From positions 1-44,549 of the forward strand of contig DQWH01000186.1 of the NCBI GenBank assembly GCA_011042635.1: a DNA stretch of 44,549 nt. The letters are read 5' to 3'. Under the pieces are notes generated by a model. The model was not told the origin of the DNA and searched no databases. It saw only the letters and a program-made list of their open reading frames with translations. Source of the DNA: Bacteroidota bacterium. Lineage in GTDB: Bacteria > Bacteroidota > Bacteroidia > Bacteroidales > VadinHA17. Of the stretch, positions 26,925 to 35,272 are shown in pieces (the first letter of the stretch is position 1; each line of letters starts with the position of its first letter). Position numbers and translations under genes: made by a program.

Positions 26925-28142
26925 TCAGGCGTTCTCTTCCAGGGCTTCCCTGATTACGCCGGCCAGGCGTTTTACCCCTTCCACATTTTGTTCCTTCGAA
27001 GCATACGAGAAATTGATGCGCATGGTATTTTTACCTGTTTCATTGCAGTGGAATACCGAACCGATAACGAATGCCACATTTTTTTCCACCGCTTTCAGGA
27101 ACAGCTTTTGTGCATCGAGGTGGGGGGGGAGGGTCAGGAACAGGAACAGCCCCCCTTCGGGTTCTGTCCAGGAGACTCCCTCCGGCATATATTTCCGGAA
27201 GCTTTCCAGCATCAGATCCCGTTTTTCCCGGTATGAGGCGATGATTTTTTTCAGGTTCTTTTCAAACAGGCCTTTTTCCAGGTACCTGGCGGCAATTTTC
27301 TGCACAAAGGTAGGGGTGCACAGATCGGCCGATTGCTTGGCCATGACAAACTTATCAATGATGGCCGGATGAGCAATGACCCAGCCGATGCGGAAACCGG
27401 GAACAAATGTTTTGGAGAAAGTACCCAGGGTAATCACCTGCCCTTTGCCGTCAAGCCCGTAGATCATTGGCTGGTGCTCCCCTTCGAAACGGATTTCGCG
27501 ATAGGGACTGTCCTCGATGATGAGCACATCGAATTCATGGGCAAGACTGATGATTTCTTTTCTACGGAATTCGGGCATGGTAATGCCGGCAGGGTTCTGG
27601 AAATCGGGAATGATATAAATGAATTTGGGCTTTTTCCCCTCATTCTTCATTTCCGACAGCACCCGCCTGAGTTCATCACTGCGCATACCATGCTTATCAA
27701 ACGGGATACCTGCCATTCTGGCTCCGTAGGCAGCAAAAGCGCTGATCCCTCCCAGATAGCTAGGTAATCCGCAGATGATGGGATCGCCCGGATCAATAAA
27801 AATTTTACCCAGTAAATCCAGGCCCTGCTGGGAGGCTGTAGTGATGACCAGGTTTTCCAGACCTATATCCAGTCCGTAGCTGCGGTACCTTTTTATCAAC
27901 TGTTCCCTTAGCAGGTTATCCCCTTCGGTGGTACTGTATTGCAGGGCGGCGGCACCGTCTTTTTCGAGAATCTCGTTACATATTTTTTTCAGTTCTTCAA
28001 TGGGAAAGGAATCGGGAGAAGGCAAACCGCCGGCAAATGAAATTAAACCGGGTTTCTGGGTTAATTTCAACAGTTCTCTGATTTCCGATTTTTTCATATT
28101 CCGGGCAACCATTGAAAATGTCCCTTCAAGATCTGAAATCAT
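26925..28142 (-). CDS. PLP-dependent aminotransferase, MocR/LysN-like (2-aminoadipate transaminase-like)
   Basis: ISFAGGLPSPDSFP, LQYSTTEGDNLLREQL, TTASQQGLDLLGKIFIDPGDPI, YIIPDFQNPAGITM, LGTFSKTFVPGFRIGWV. Confidence 0.92.
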   Translation of the reverse strand: MISDLEGTFSMVARNMKKSEIRELLKLTQKPGLISFAGGLPSPDSFPIEELKKICNEILEKDGAAALQYSTTEGDNLLREQLIKRYRSYGLDIGLENLVITTASQQGLDLLGKIFIDPGDPIICGLPSYLGGISAFAAYGARMAGIPFDKHGMRSDELRRVLSEMKNEGKKPKFIYIIPDFQNPAGITMPEFRRKEIISLAHEFDVLIIEDSPYREIRFEGEHQPMIYGLDGKGQVITLGTFSKTFVPGFRIGWVIAHPAIIDKFVMAKQSADLCTPTFVQKIAARYLEKGLFEKNLKKIIASYREKRDLMLESFRKYMPEGVSWTEPEGGLFLFLTLPPHLDAQKLFLKAVEKNVAFVIGSVFHCNETGKNTMRINFSYASKEQNVEGVKRLAGVIREALEENA

Positions 28143-28220
28143 GGCAGGTAGATTTTAATGTGGGTTGGTTATTCTGTTGGATTTAGTGTATGCTAAATTC
28201 CGAATTGTTTTCATGAAGAC

Positions 28221-28252
28221 AAAAAAAACCGACCTGTTATATACCATGTCGG
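28221..28252 (-). terminator. Rho-independent terminator downstream of recR
   Basis: Minus strand CCGACATG-gtatataa-CAGGTCGG (one mismatch) followed by eight T. Confidence 0.75.
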
Positions 28253-28291
28253 GACGGAGGAAGGGGGAAAACAGAAGAATATCGGAGTATA

Positions 28292-28915
28292 TCAGCGGGA
28301 AATATCTCCCCGGAAAGGCTGACGGTTAATGATGGATCTTCCCAGTGTGATCTCATCGGCATATTCCAGTTCATCACCGATGGATACTCCTCGGGCCAGT
28401 ATGCTGATCTCCACATCGTAGTTATGGAATTTTCTGTAGAGGTAAAAATTGGTGGTATCTCCTTCCATGGTGGTGCTCAGGGCCAGTATGATCTCTTTTA
28501 CTTCTCCTCGTTTGACTTTTTCTTCCAGCTTGATGGTTTCAAGGTCTCCTGGGCCTACCCCGTCCATGGGAGAAATGATCCCGCCCAGCACGTGGTACAA
28601 TCCGTTATATTGCTGGGTGTTCTCAATCGATATCACATCCCTGATACTTTCCACCACGCACACAATATGATGGTCGCGACGTGGATTGGCGCATATTTCG
28701 CAGATATCGGTATCGGAAATGTTGTTACACTCCCTGCAATGTTTGATCTCTTTCCTGAGCCGGATCATGCTTTCCCCGAAACGGGTCACTTCTTCCCTGT
28801 CCTGTCTTAGCAGGTACAATACCAGCCTGAGGGCGGTTTTTTTGCCGATGCCGGGGAGCTTCGAGAATTCCCTCACAGCTTCATCCAGCAGTTTCGATGA
28901 ATATTGTTGCAACAC
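28292..28915 (-). CDS. recR: Recombination mediator RecR
   Basis: [28 protein letters not shown], zinc finger [30 protein letters not shown], Toprim; start codon appears GTG. Confidence 0.95.
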   Translation of the reverse strand: MLQQYSSKLLDEAVREFSKLPGIGKKTALRLVLYLLRQDREEVTRFGESMIRLRKEIKHCRECNNISDTDICEICANPRRDHHIVCVVESIRDVISIENTQQYNGLYHVLGGIISPMDGVGPGDLETIKLEEKVKRGEVKEIILALSTTMEGDTTNFYLYRKFHNYDVEISILARGVSIGDELEYADEITLGRSIINRQPFRGDISR

Positions 28916-29043
28916 CTGAATCTGTTTTTCACGATCTCCAAAAATAATGAATTAATGGGTGATACGGCAATTTTTTCTTTCGCATGTTTTTAGTATTCTT
29001 GCAGCATTTAATGAATATCCGGGTATAACATCCCGACCGGCTT

Positions 29044-30498
29044 ATGAAACCCATTGGTGTCATTCTTATAATACTTCTGTATTTCCTGGTCCTGCTCATT
29101 ATTTCTTATTTCACGGGCAGAAAAACTGACTCCGCAGGATTTTTTATCGGGAACAGACAATCGCCGTGGTATGTGGTGGCCTTTGGCATGGTTGGAGCTT
29201 CTCTTTCGGGAGTGACTTTTATTTCAGTGCCGGGCTGGGTGGGCGATAGCCAGCTGTCGTACATGCAAATGGTGCTGGGTTACCTGGCAGGATATGCCGT
29301 TATAGCGGAAGTACTGATGCCCCTGTATTACCGGTTAAAGCTGACCTCTATTTATACCTATCTGGAGGGGAGATTCGGGTTCTGGTCATACAAAACCGGC
29401 GCTTCTTTTTTTCTGTTATCCCGTATTATAGGGGCATCGTTTCGTTTGTTTTTGATAGCCAATGTGTTGCATATCAGTGTTTTCGGTCAGTGGGGGATTC
29501 CTTTTTCCGTGACGGTAACGGTCACCATCCTGTTTATCTGGCTGTATACTTTCCGGGGAGGGATCAGGACCATTATCTGGACCGATATCCTGCAAACCCT
29601 CTTGATGCTGACTGCGGTGGGTTTCAGTGTTTACTATATCAGCCAGGCTCTGCACCTTGATGTGCAGGGTATTTTCGGAACGGTGAAACGGAGTGAATTG
29701 TCGCAGGTGTTCTTTTTTGGCGACTGGAATGATGAAAGGCATTTTCTGAAGCAGTTTTTCAGCGGGGCTTTTATTACCATTGTTATGACCGGGCTTGACC
29801 AGGATATGATGCAGAAGAATCTCAGCTGCCGGAATATCCGGGAAGCAAAAAAGAATATGTACTGGTTCAGCATTATTTTGGTCCCGGTGAACCTTTTATT
29901 CCTATCGCTGGGGGTTTTGATCTATTCCTATGCTGCGCGGACGGGTATGGACCTTCCGGCGCATCCCGACGATCTATTCCCCTTGGTGGCCCTGCAGCAG
30001 GGACTGGGGCCCGCCCTGGCGGTGCTTTTCATCCTCGGGCTGATTGCCGCTGCCTATTCCAGTGCCGACAGTGCCCTGACAGCCCTCACCACTTCCTTCA
30101 CAGTGGATATTCTGAATCCGGGGGATATACCCGAAAACAGGATGCGCCGACTGAGAACCCGTGTACATATCGGAATTTCTTTCGTGCTTTTTGCCGTAAT
30201 CATGATTTTCAGGCTGGTCAATGACCAGAGCGTAATCAGTGCCCTGTTTACGGCAGCCGGGTATACTTACGGTCCCATCCTGGGTCTTTATGCATTCGGG
30301 TTATTGACCAGGCGCAAGGTGCGCGACAGATGGGTCCCGGTTGTAGCCCTGTTATCACCGGTTTTGTGCGGAGTCCTTTCCGCATTTTCTGAAGAATGGT
30401 TCCGGGGTTACCGTTTCGGTTTCGAGATCCTTATTGTGAACGGGTTCATTTCATTTCTTGGATTGTGGCTGATCAGCCTGAGATCCCGCACACAATGA
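29044..30498 (+). CDS. Sodium:solute symporter (SSS family)
   Basis: FTGRKTDSAGFFIGNRQSPWYVVAFGMVGASLSGVTFISVPG, multi-TM, AAAYSSADSALTALTTSFTVDI. Confidence 0.92.
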   Translation: MKPIGVILIILLYFLVLLIISYFTGRKTDSAGFFIGNRQSPWYVVAFGMVGASLSGVTFISVPGWVGDSQLSYMQMVLGYLAGYAVIAEVLMPLYYRLKLTSIYTYLEGRFGFWSYKTGASFFLLSRIIGASFRLFLIANVLHISVFGQWGIPFSVTVTVTILFIWLYTFRGGIRTIIWTDILQTLLMLTAVGFSVYYISQALHLDVQGIFGTVKRSELSQVFFFGDWNDERHFLKQFFSGAFITIVMTGLDQDMMQKNLSCRNIREAKKNMYWFSIILVPVNLLFLSLGVLIYSYAARTGMDLPAHPDDLFPLVALQQGLGPALAVLFILGLIAAAYSSADSALTALTTSFTVDILNPGDIPENRMRRLRTRVHIGISFVLFAVIMIFRLVNDQSVISALFTAAGYTYGPILGLYAFGLLTRRKVRDRWVPVVALLSPVLCGVLSAFSEEWFRGYRFGFEILIVNGFISFLGLWLISLRSRTQ

Positions 30499-30543
30499 AA
30501 ATCCTTATTTCAGCCTGACGGGAAAAGGAACGGGACGTACCGG

Positions 30544-32352
30544 TCAGTGATTTTTTTCCGCCCGATTCTTTTCCCCGTTAGTATAGGAATAAATTTCCCG
30601 GAGAAGGGGTTCGTATTTCTGGTAAATATTTTTACGTTTCAGCTTCAATACATTGGATAATTCACCGGTGGCAATGGACCATTCTTCGTGTACCAGCCTG
30701 AACCGCTTGATCTGTTCATGAAAAGCCAGTTTTTGATTGATCTCGTTCACTTCCTTCTGGTACCGGGCCACTACTTCGGGGATTTCGATCAGTTCTTTGT
30801 TGTTCCTGAACTTGATTTTGTGCAGATAACACCAGTTGTGCAGGAATTCAAAATTCGGCACGATCAGCGCACTGGCAAACTTTTCGTTTTCGCCTACCAC
30901 CATGATCTGTTCAATGAAAAACGACTCCTTGAATTTGTTCTCGATCACCTGCGGTGCCACGTATTTACCGCTGGAAAGCTTGAATATTTCCTTTTTCCGG
31001 TCGGTAATTTTCAGGTATTTGCCGTCAATGAGCTGACCCACATCTCCCGTATGGAACCAGCCTTCACTGTCAATGGCCTCTTCGGTCATTTTCTCATCTT
31101 TGTAATAACCCAGCATGACATTGGGCCCCTTACACAGGATTTCCCCGTCTTCGGCTATTTTGACATTTGCTTCTTCAATGACCGGTCCCACGGTACCGAT
31201 CATGATCTCATTGGTGTTGTAATTGTTTACTGCAATGACAGGTGAGGTTTCGGTCAGGCCGTATCCTTCCAGTACCTTGATACCTGCTGCCCAGAAAATG
31301 GTGGCAATGCGGGGCTGAAGGGCTGCACTGCCCGACACGATAATTTTGATGTTTCCGCCAAGGGCTTCTCTCCACTTGCTGAAGATCAGCTTGTCGGCTA
31401 TTTTCAGTTGAAGCCTGTAAAACCAGGAGTTCTGGTTATGCAGTTTGTACCGCAGGCCCAGGTTTACCGCCCAGAAAAAGATGCGTTTTTTGATGCCGGG
31501 AAGATCCTTGCCTTTTCCGATGATCTTGTTGTATACGGTTTCCAGCAACCGGGGTACCGTGGTGAAGATATCGGGTTTGATATTTCTCAGGTCATCCACG
31601 ATGGTTCCCAGGTTTTCCGCGTAGTATATGCTGATGCCCTTGTACTGGTAATGGTAATTCAGCATCCTTTCGTATATGTGGCAGAGCGGAAGAAAACTCA
31701 GGCTTTTCGATTCGGGCCCGAAAGGATGGACCTTGATGGTCCCCATCACATTACTCACCAGATTCCGGTGACTCAGCGCCACTCCTTTGGGAAGCCCGGT
31801 GGTGCCCGAGGTGTAGATCAGAGTAACCATATCGTTTTCCCGGATACTGTCTCTGATCTTCTTCAGTTTATCCTTGAATTTCTCTTCATTTTTCCTTCCC
31901 AGTTCAATCAATTCCTTCCAGTTTCTGGCCCCTTCCACTTCGTTGAACGTGTAAATGTCCTTCAGGCTGGGAGCCTTTTCCATCAGCGGACGGATCTTTT
32001 TATACAGAGCCTGGTCGGATACGATGATCAGTCTAGGTTCGGCATGATTGAAAATATATTCATACTCTTCGTTACTCAGGGTAGGGTAAACCGGTACATG
32101 AATAATACCGGCCTGGCTCATGCCCATATCGGCAAAATTCCATTCCGGCCGGTTATTGGAGATCATCGCCACCTTATCTCCGGGCTGCATTCCCAGGGCC
32201 AGCAACCCGTAGCTGAACAGGGTGGCTTTTTCGAGATATTCACGGGAGCTGTAAGTTACCCAGTGTTTGTTGACCTTCCCCGCCAAGGCTACCTCTTTTT
32301 CATAGCTCTCAAGGGCATGATTCAGAATGTCGAAGGTGCGTGTTACTTCCAT
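30544..32352 (-). CDS. Long-chain fatty acid--CoA ligase / AMP-dependent synthetase
   Basis: LIYTSGTTGLPKGVALSHRNL, LEGYGLTETSPVIAVN, GWFHTGDVGQLIDGKYLKITDRKKEIFKLSSGKYVAPQ; ATG at 32352 preferred (32373 is TTG). Confidence 0.93.
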   Translation of the reverse strand: MEVTRTFDILNHALESYEKEVALAGKVNKHWVTYSSREYLEKATLFSYGLLALGMQPGDKVAMISNNRPEWNFADMGMSQAGIIHVPVYPTLSNEEYEYIFNHAEPRLIIVSDQALYKKIRPLMEKAPSLKDIYTFNEVEGARNWKELIELGRKNEEKFKDKLKKIRDSIRENDMVTLIYTSGTTGLPKGVALSHRNLVSNVMGTIKVHPFGPESKSLSFLPLCHIYERMLNYHYQYKGISIYYAENLGTIVDDLRNIKPDIFTTVPRLLETVYNKIIGKGKDLPGIKKRIFFWAVNLGLRYKLHNQNSWFYRLQLKIADKLIFSKWREALGGNIKIIVSGSAALQPRIATIFWAAGIKVLEGYGLTETSPVIAVNNYNTNEIMIGTVGPVIEEANVKIAEDGEILCKGPNVMLGYYKDEKMTEEAIDSEGWFHTGDVGQLIDGKYLKITDRKKEIFKLSSGKYVAPQVIENKFKESFFIEQIMVVGENEKFASALIVPNFEFLHNWCYLHKIKFRNNKELIEIPEVVARYQKEVNEINQKLAFHEQIKRFRLVHEEWSIATGELSNVLKLKRKNIYQKYEPLLREIYSYTNGEKNRAEKNH

Positions 32353-32370
32353 ATCGGGTGGTTTTACGCC

Positions 32371-32378
32371 CAAATATA
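32371..32378 (-). promoter_or_regulatory. Candidate -7 promoter element (TATATTTG) for the acyl-CoA ligase
   Basis: Minus-strand TATATTTG matches TAnnTTTG, 18 nt upstream of ATG 32352. Confidence 0.45.
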
Positions 32379-32511
32379 GAAAATATTTTTACCGGAATTC
32401 GACCGGTTGTTTTTTATTTGGAATAAAATATAAATTATTAGCCTGTAACCGGATGATAAACAACTCGGTAAGCCTAAGTAAAAAAATAATAATTTTCGAC
32501 TGCTTTTCGAA

Positions 32512-34281
32512 TCAGAAAAGACTTTCGATTTCCCTTCGGTATTTCTCGTGAAGAATATCGCGTTTTAACTTCATGCTCAGGGTGATCTCCCCTGTTTTGA
32601 TTCCCCAGCTATCGGAAAGAAGCGCATATTTTTTAATTCTTTCGGTCTCTCCCAGCTGTCGGTTTTGTTTTTCCACTTCCCGGTCTATCATGTTTATGAC
32701 TGAAGGATGGGAGATCAGTCTGTTCAGGCTGTCGGGAACCTGAAGCTGATTTTCTTTAAGCCAGTTTTTCAGCCGGGCGGTATTCGGACAGATCAGGGCT
32801 GCCACATATTTTTTCCCTTCGCCTACTACTAGGATATGATCGATGAAGGGCGATTCCCTGAATACATCCTCAATGCGCTGCGGACTGATGTATTTTCCGT
32901 AGGAGGTTTTAAAAATTTCTTTTTTTCTTCCGGAGATGATCAGAAAACCGTCTTCCGTCAGCATGCCCATATCCCCCGTATGGAACCATCCGCCGGGATC
33001 AATGGCCTTGCGGGTGGCGGCTTCGTCGTGCAGGTAGCCTTTCATCACATGAGGCCCCCGGCACAGGATTTCCCCGTCGGGGGCGATCTTGACCTTTACC
33101 CCGGGAATGGGAGGACCTACCGTTCCCAGGCGGTGTTGCCGGGGAGGATACCGGTTCAGACTGATCAGGGGAGAGGTTTCGGTCAGGCCGTAACCCTGAC
33201 AGGTTTTCAGTCCGGCTGTCCACATGAACCGTTCGATTTTCAGGGAGCAGGAAGCACCACCTACTCCGATAAAGCGTATCCTGCCCCCCAGAAAATTCCT
33301 GATCTGCCTGTAAACAAACAGATCGTAAAATTTCCTCCTGATCTTGAATTCCAGGGTCTTTCGATGGTCGGGCGGGTATTCCGCTGTCAGGGCCAGGGCC
33401 CTGCGGTAGATTAGATCGCTCAATCCCTTTTTCCGGGTGGCTTTCGTGACAAAGCCCTCGTATATCTTTTCCAGAACACGCGGTACGGCCACAAAACCGT
33501 CTGCCCGTATTTCTCTCAGATTATCGACTATCGTGCCAAATCCTTCGGCGTAGCAAATGGTGGTGCGGCAAACCTGAAACTGATAATTGGAAGTACGCTC
33601 ATAGATATGGCACAGAGGCAGAAAACTCAGTATCCTGTCAGCTGGTCCGAGGGGATGCAGGGTGGAGGAGGTGAGGATATTGCTTACCAGGTTCCTGTGG
33701 GTGAGAAGTACTCCTTTCGGATTCCCGGTGGTGCCCGAGGTATAGATCAGGGTGGCCACATCTTCCTCTGTTATTCCCTCCCTGATGCGTTGCAGTTCTG
33801 CCTCCTGTTTTCCTCCGGTTTTCATTCCCAGTCCGGTAATTTCCTGCAGGGAATGCGGGGTGCCCGGTTGCGGGGAGAAAGAGTATATCACGGCGCCGGA
33901 GCGTATCTTCTGAAGAACGGGCTGAATGCGGGCTATGATGGTCTCATCTTCAACGAAAACCAGCGAGGGAATAGACTGGGATAAAATATATTCCAAATCC
34001 GCTTCTCCAAGGTATGCATACACCGGCACATGAATTGCCCCGATCTGCCCCAGCCCCATATCCAGAAAATTCCATTCGGGGAAACTGTGCACCGTGATGC
34101 TGACCACGGTGTTACCTTTGCGTATGCCCATGGCCAGCAGACCCAGACTGACCAGATCCGACTGTTCCACATATTCCCGGCTGCTTACGTATTTCCAGCT
34201 CCCGTTCCGTTTTACTCCGAATACATCGGGTTTGTGCCCCTGCTCTTCGTACTGTTTCAGAATGTCGAATACTCTTTTCAT
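32512..34281 (-). CDS. Second long-chain fatty acid--CoA ligase / AMP-dependent synthetase paralogue
   Basis: LIYTSGTTGNPKGVLLTHRNL, CQGYGLTETSPLISLN, GWFHTGDMGMLTEDGFLIISGRKKEIFKTSYGKYISPQ; ATG 34281 (MKRVFDILKQY) preferred. Confidence 0.92.
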   Translation of the reverse strand: MKRVFDILKQYEEQGHKPDVFGVKRNGSWKYVSSREYVEQSDLVSLGLLAMGIRKGNTVVSITVHSFPEWNFLDMGLGQIGAIHVPVYAYLGEADLEYILSQSIPSLVFVEDETIIARIQPVLQKIRSGAVIYSFSPQPGTPHSLQEITGLGMKTGGKQEAELQRIREGITEEDVATLIYTSGTTGNPKGVLLTHRNLVSNILTSSTLHPLGPADRILSFLPLCHIYERTSNYQFQVCRTTICYAEGFGTIVDNLREIRADGFVAVPRVLEKIYEGFVTKATRKKGLSDLIYRRALALTAEYPPDHRKTLEFKIRRKFYDLFVYRQIRNFLGGRIRFIGVGGASCSLKIERFMWTAGLKTCQGYGLTETSPLISLNRYPPRQHRLGTVGPPIPGVKVKIAPDGEILCRGPHVMKGYLHDEAATRKAIDPGGWFHTGDMGMLTEDGFLIISGRKKEIFKTSYGKYISPQRIEDVFRESPFIDHILVVGEGKKYVAALICPNTARLKNWLKENQLQVPDSLNRLISHPSVINMIDREVEKQNRQLGETERIKKYALLSDSWGIKTGEITLSMKLKRDILHEKYRREIESLF

Positions 34282-34350
34282 CCGGTGAGTCCTGATGCTT
34301 AAATATACGAAAATTTGCACCTCAGATGAACGGCCCGGAAGAATATTGTG

Positions 34351-34358
34351 TAGATTTG
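34351..34358 (+). promoter_or_regulatory. Candidate -7 promoter element (TAGATTTG)
   Basis: Exact TAnnTTTG 25 nt upstream of ATG 34384. Confidence 0.45.
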
Positions 34359-34383
34359 AACAAACAAACAATCTGTGATAAAA

Positions 34384-35250
34384 ATGAAAAAAATAGGCTT
34401 GACAGGAATTCTCCTTGCCGGCTGTATCTGGGTACAGGCCTCCGGGAAACCCGCCTACCGCCTGTTCACTGCTCATGGCGTGGAGGTGGAATATTCGCTT
34501 ATGTTACAGGAAATGACCGGGGCAGATCTGGTCTTTTTCGGGGAATTGCACAACAATCCCATCGCCCACTGGCTGGAAATTGAAATGGTAACGGACCTTT
34601 ACCGCGAAGTGGCAAACCGGCTGATGTTGGCTGCCGAAATGTTCGAAGCTGACAACCAGTTACTGCTTGATGAATACCTCCATGGGTGGATCAGTACCGG
34701 ACGGTTTGAAGAAGAGGCCAAATTATGGAAGAATTATTCAACCGATTACAAACCCCTGGTTGAATTTGCCAGGGAACATCAACTTCGGTTTATTGCCTCT
34801 AACGTTCCCAGAAGATATGCTTCCATGGTGGCGGCCGGAGGTTTTGAAGCACTGGAGAATATCTCTTCCGAAGCCCGGGCCTGGATCGCTCCCCTGCCGG
34901 TTCCCTACGATCCGCAGGTGGGTTCGTACAGAAGAATGTTGGAAATGGATCACGGGGGAGGAATGACAAGTGTTCATCTGCCGAAGGCCCAGGCATTGAA
35001 AGATGCTACCATGGCACATTTTATCCTCGATGCCTGGGAGCCCGGACAGCTGGTTTTCCATGTGAACGGCTCCTATCATTCCGAGAACCATGAAGGAATT
35101 CTCTGGTACCTTGAACACTACCGTCCGGGACTCACGATAGTGACTGTTGCCACCGTACTGCAGGAGAATATGGATGAGCTGGACGAAGAACACCGTGGGA
35201 AGGCTGATTACCTGATTGTGGTGCCTGCAAATATGACCACAACCTACTGA
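34384..35250 (+). CDS. ChaN family (DUF399-type) lipoprotein-like protein
   Basis: LVFFGELHNNPIAHWLEIEMV, LAAEMFEADNQLLLDEYL, IASNVPRRYASMVAAGGFEAL, FHVNGSYHSENHEGILWYL. Confidence 0.88.
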   Translation: MKKIGLTGILLAGCIWVQASGKPAYRLFTAHGVEVEYSLMLQEMTGADLVFFGELHNNPIAHWLEIEMVTDLYREVANRLMLAAEMFEADNQLLLDEYLHGWISTGRFEEEAKLWKNYSTDYKPLVEFAREHQLRFIASNVPRRYASMVAAGGFEALENISSEARAWIAPLPVPYDPQVGSYRRMLEMDHGGGMTSVHLPKAQALKDATMAHFILDAWEPGQLVFHVNGSYHSENHEGILWYLEHYRPGLTIVTVATVLQENMDELDEEHRGKADYLIVVPANMTTTY

Positions 35251-35272
35251 TTGATCGGCTCATATTGCTCAG

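Noticed and set aside
31408-32379. 323-aa plus-strand ORF
   Set aside because: Antisense shadow of the acyl-CoA ligase gene; no domain signature.
32391-32407. ACCGG-aattcga-CCGGT hairpin followed by T-rich DNA on the plus strand (terminator-like)
   Set aside because: No plus-strand gene reads into it; on the minus strand, where the flanking genes lie, the hairpin is followed by A-rich sequence. Stem only 5 bp.
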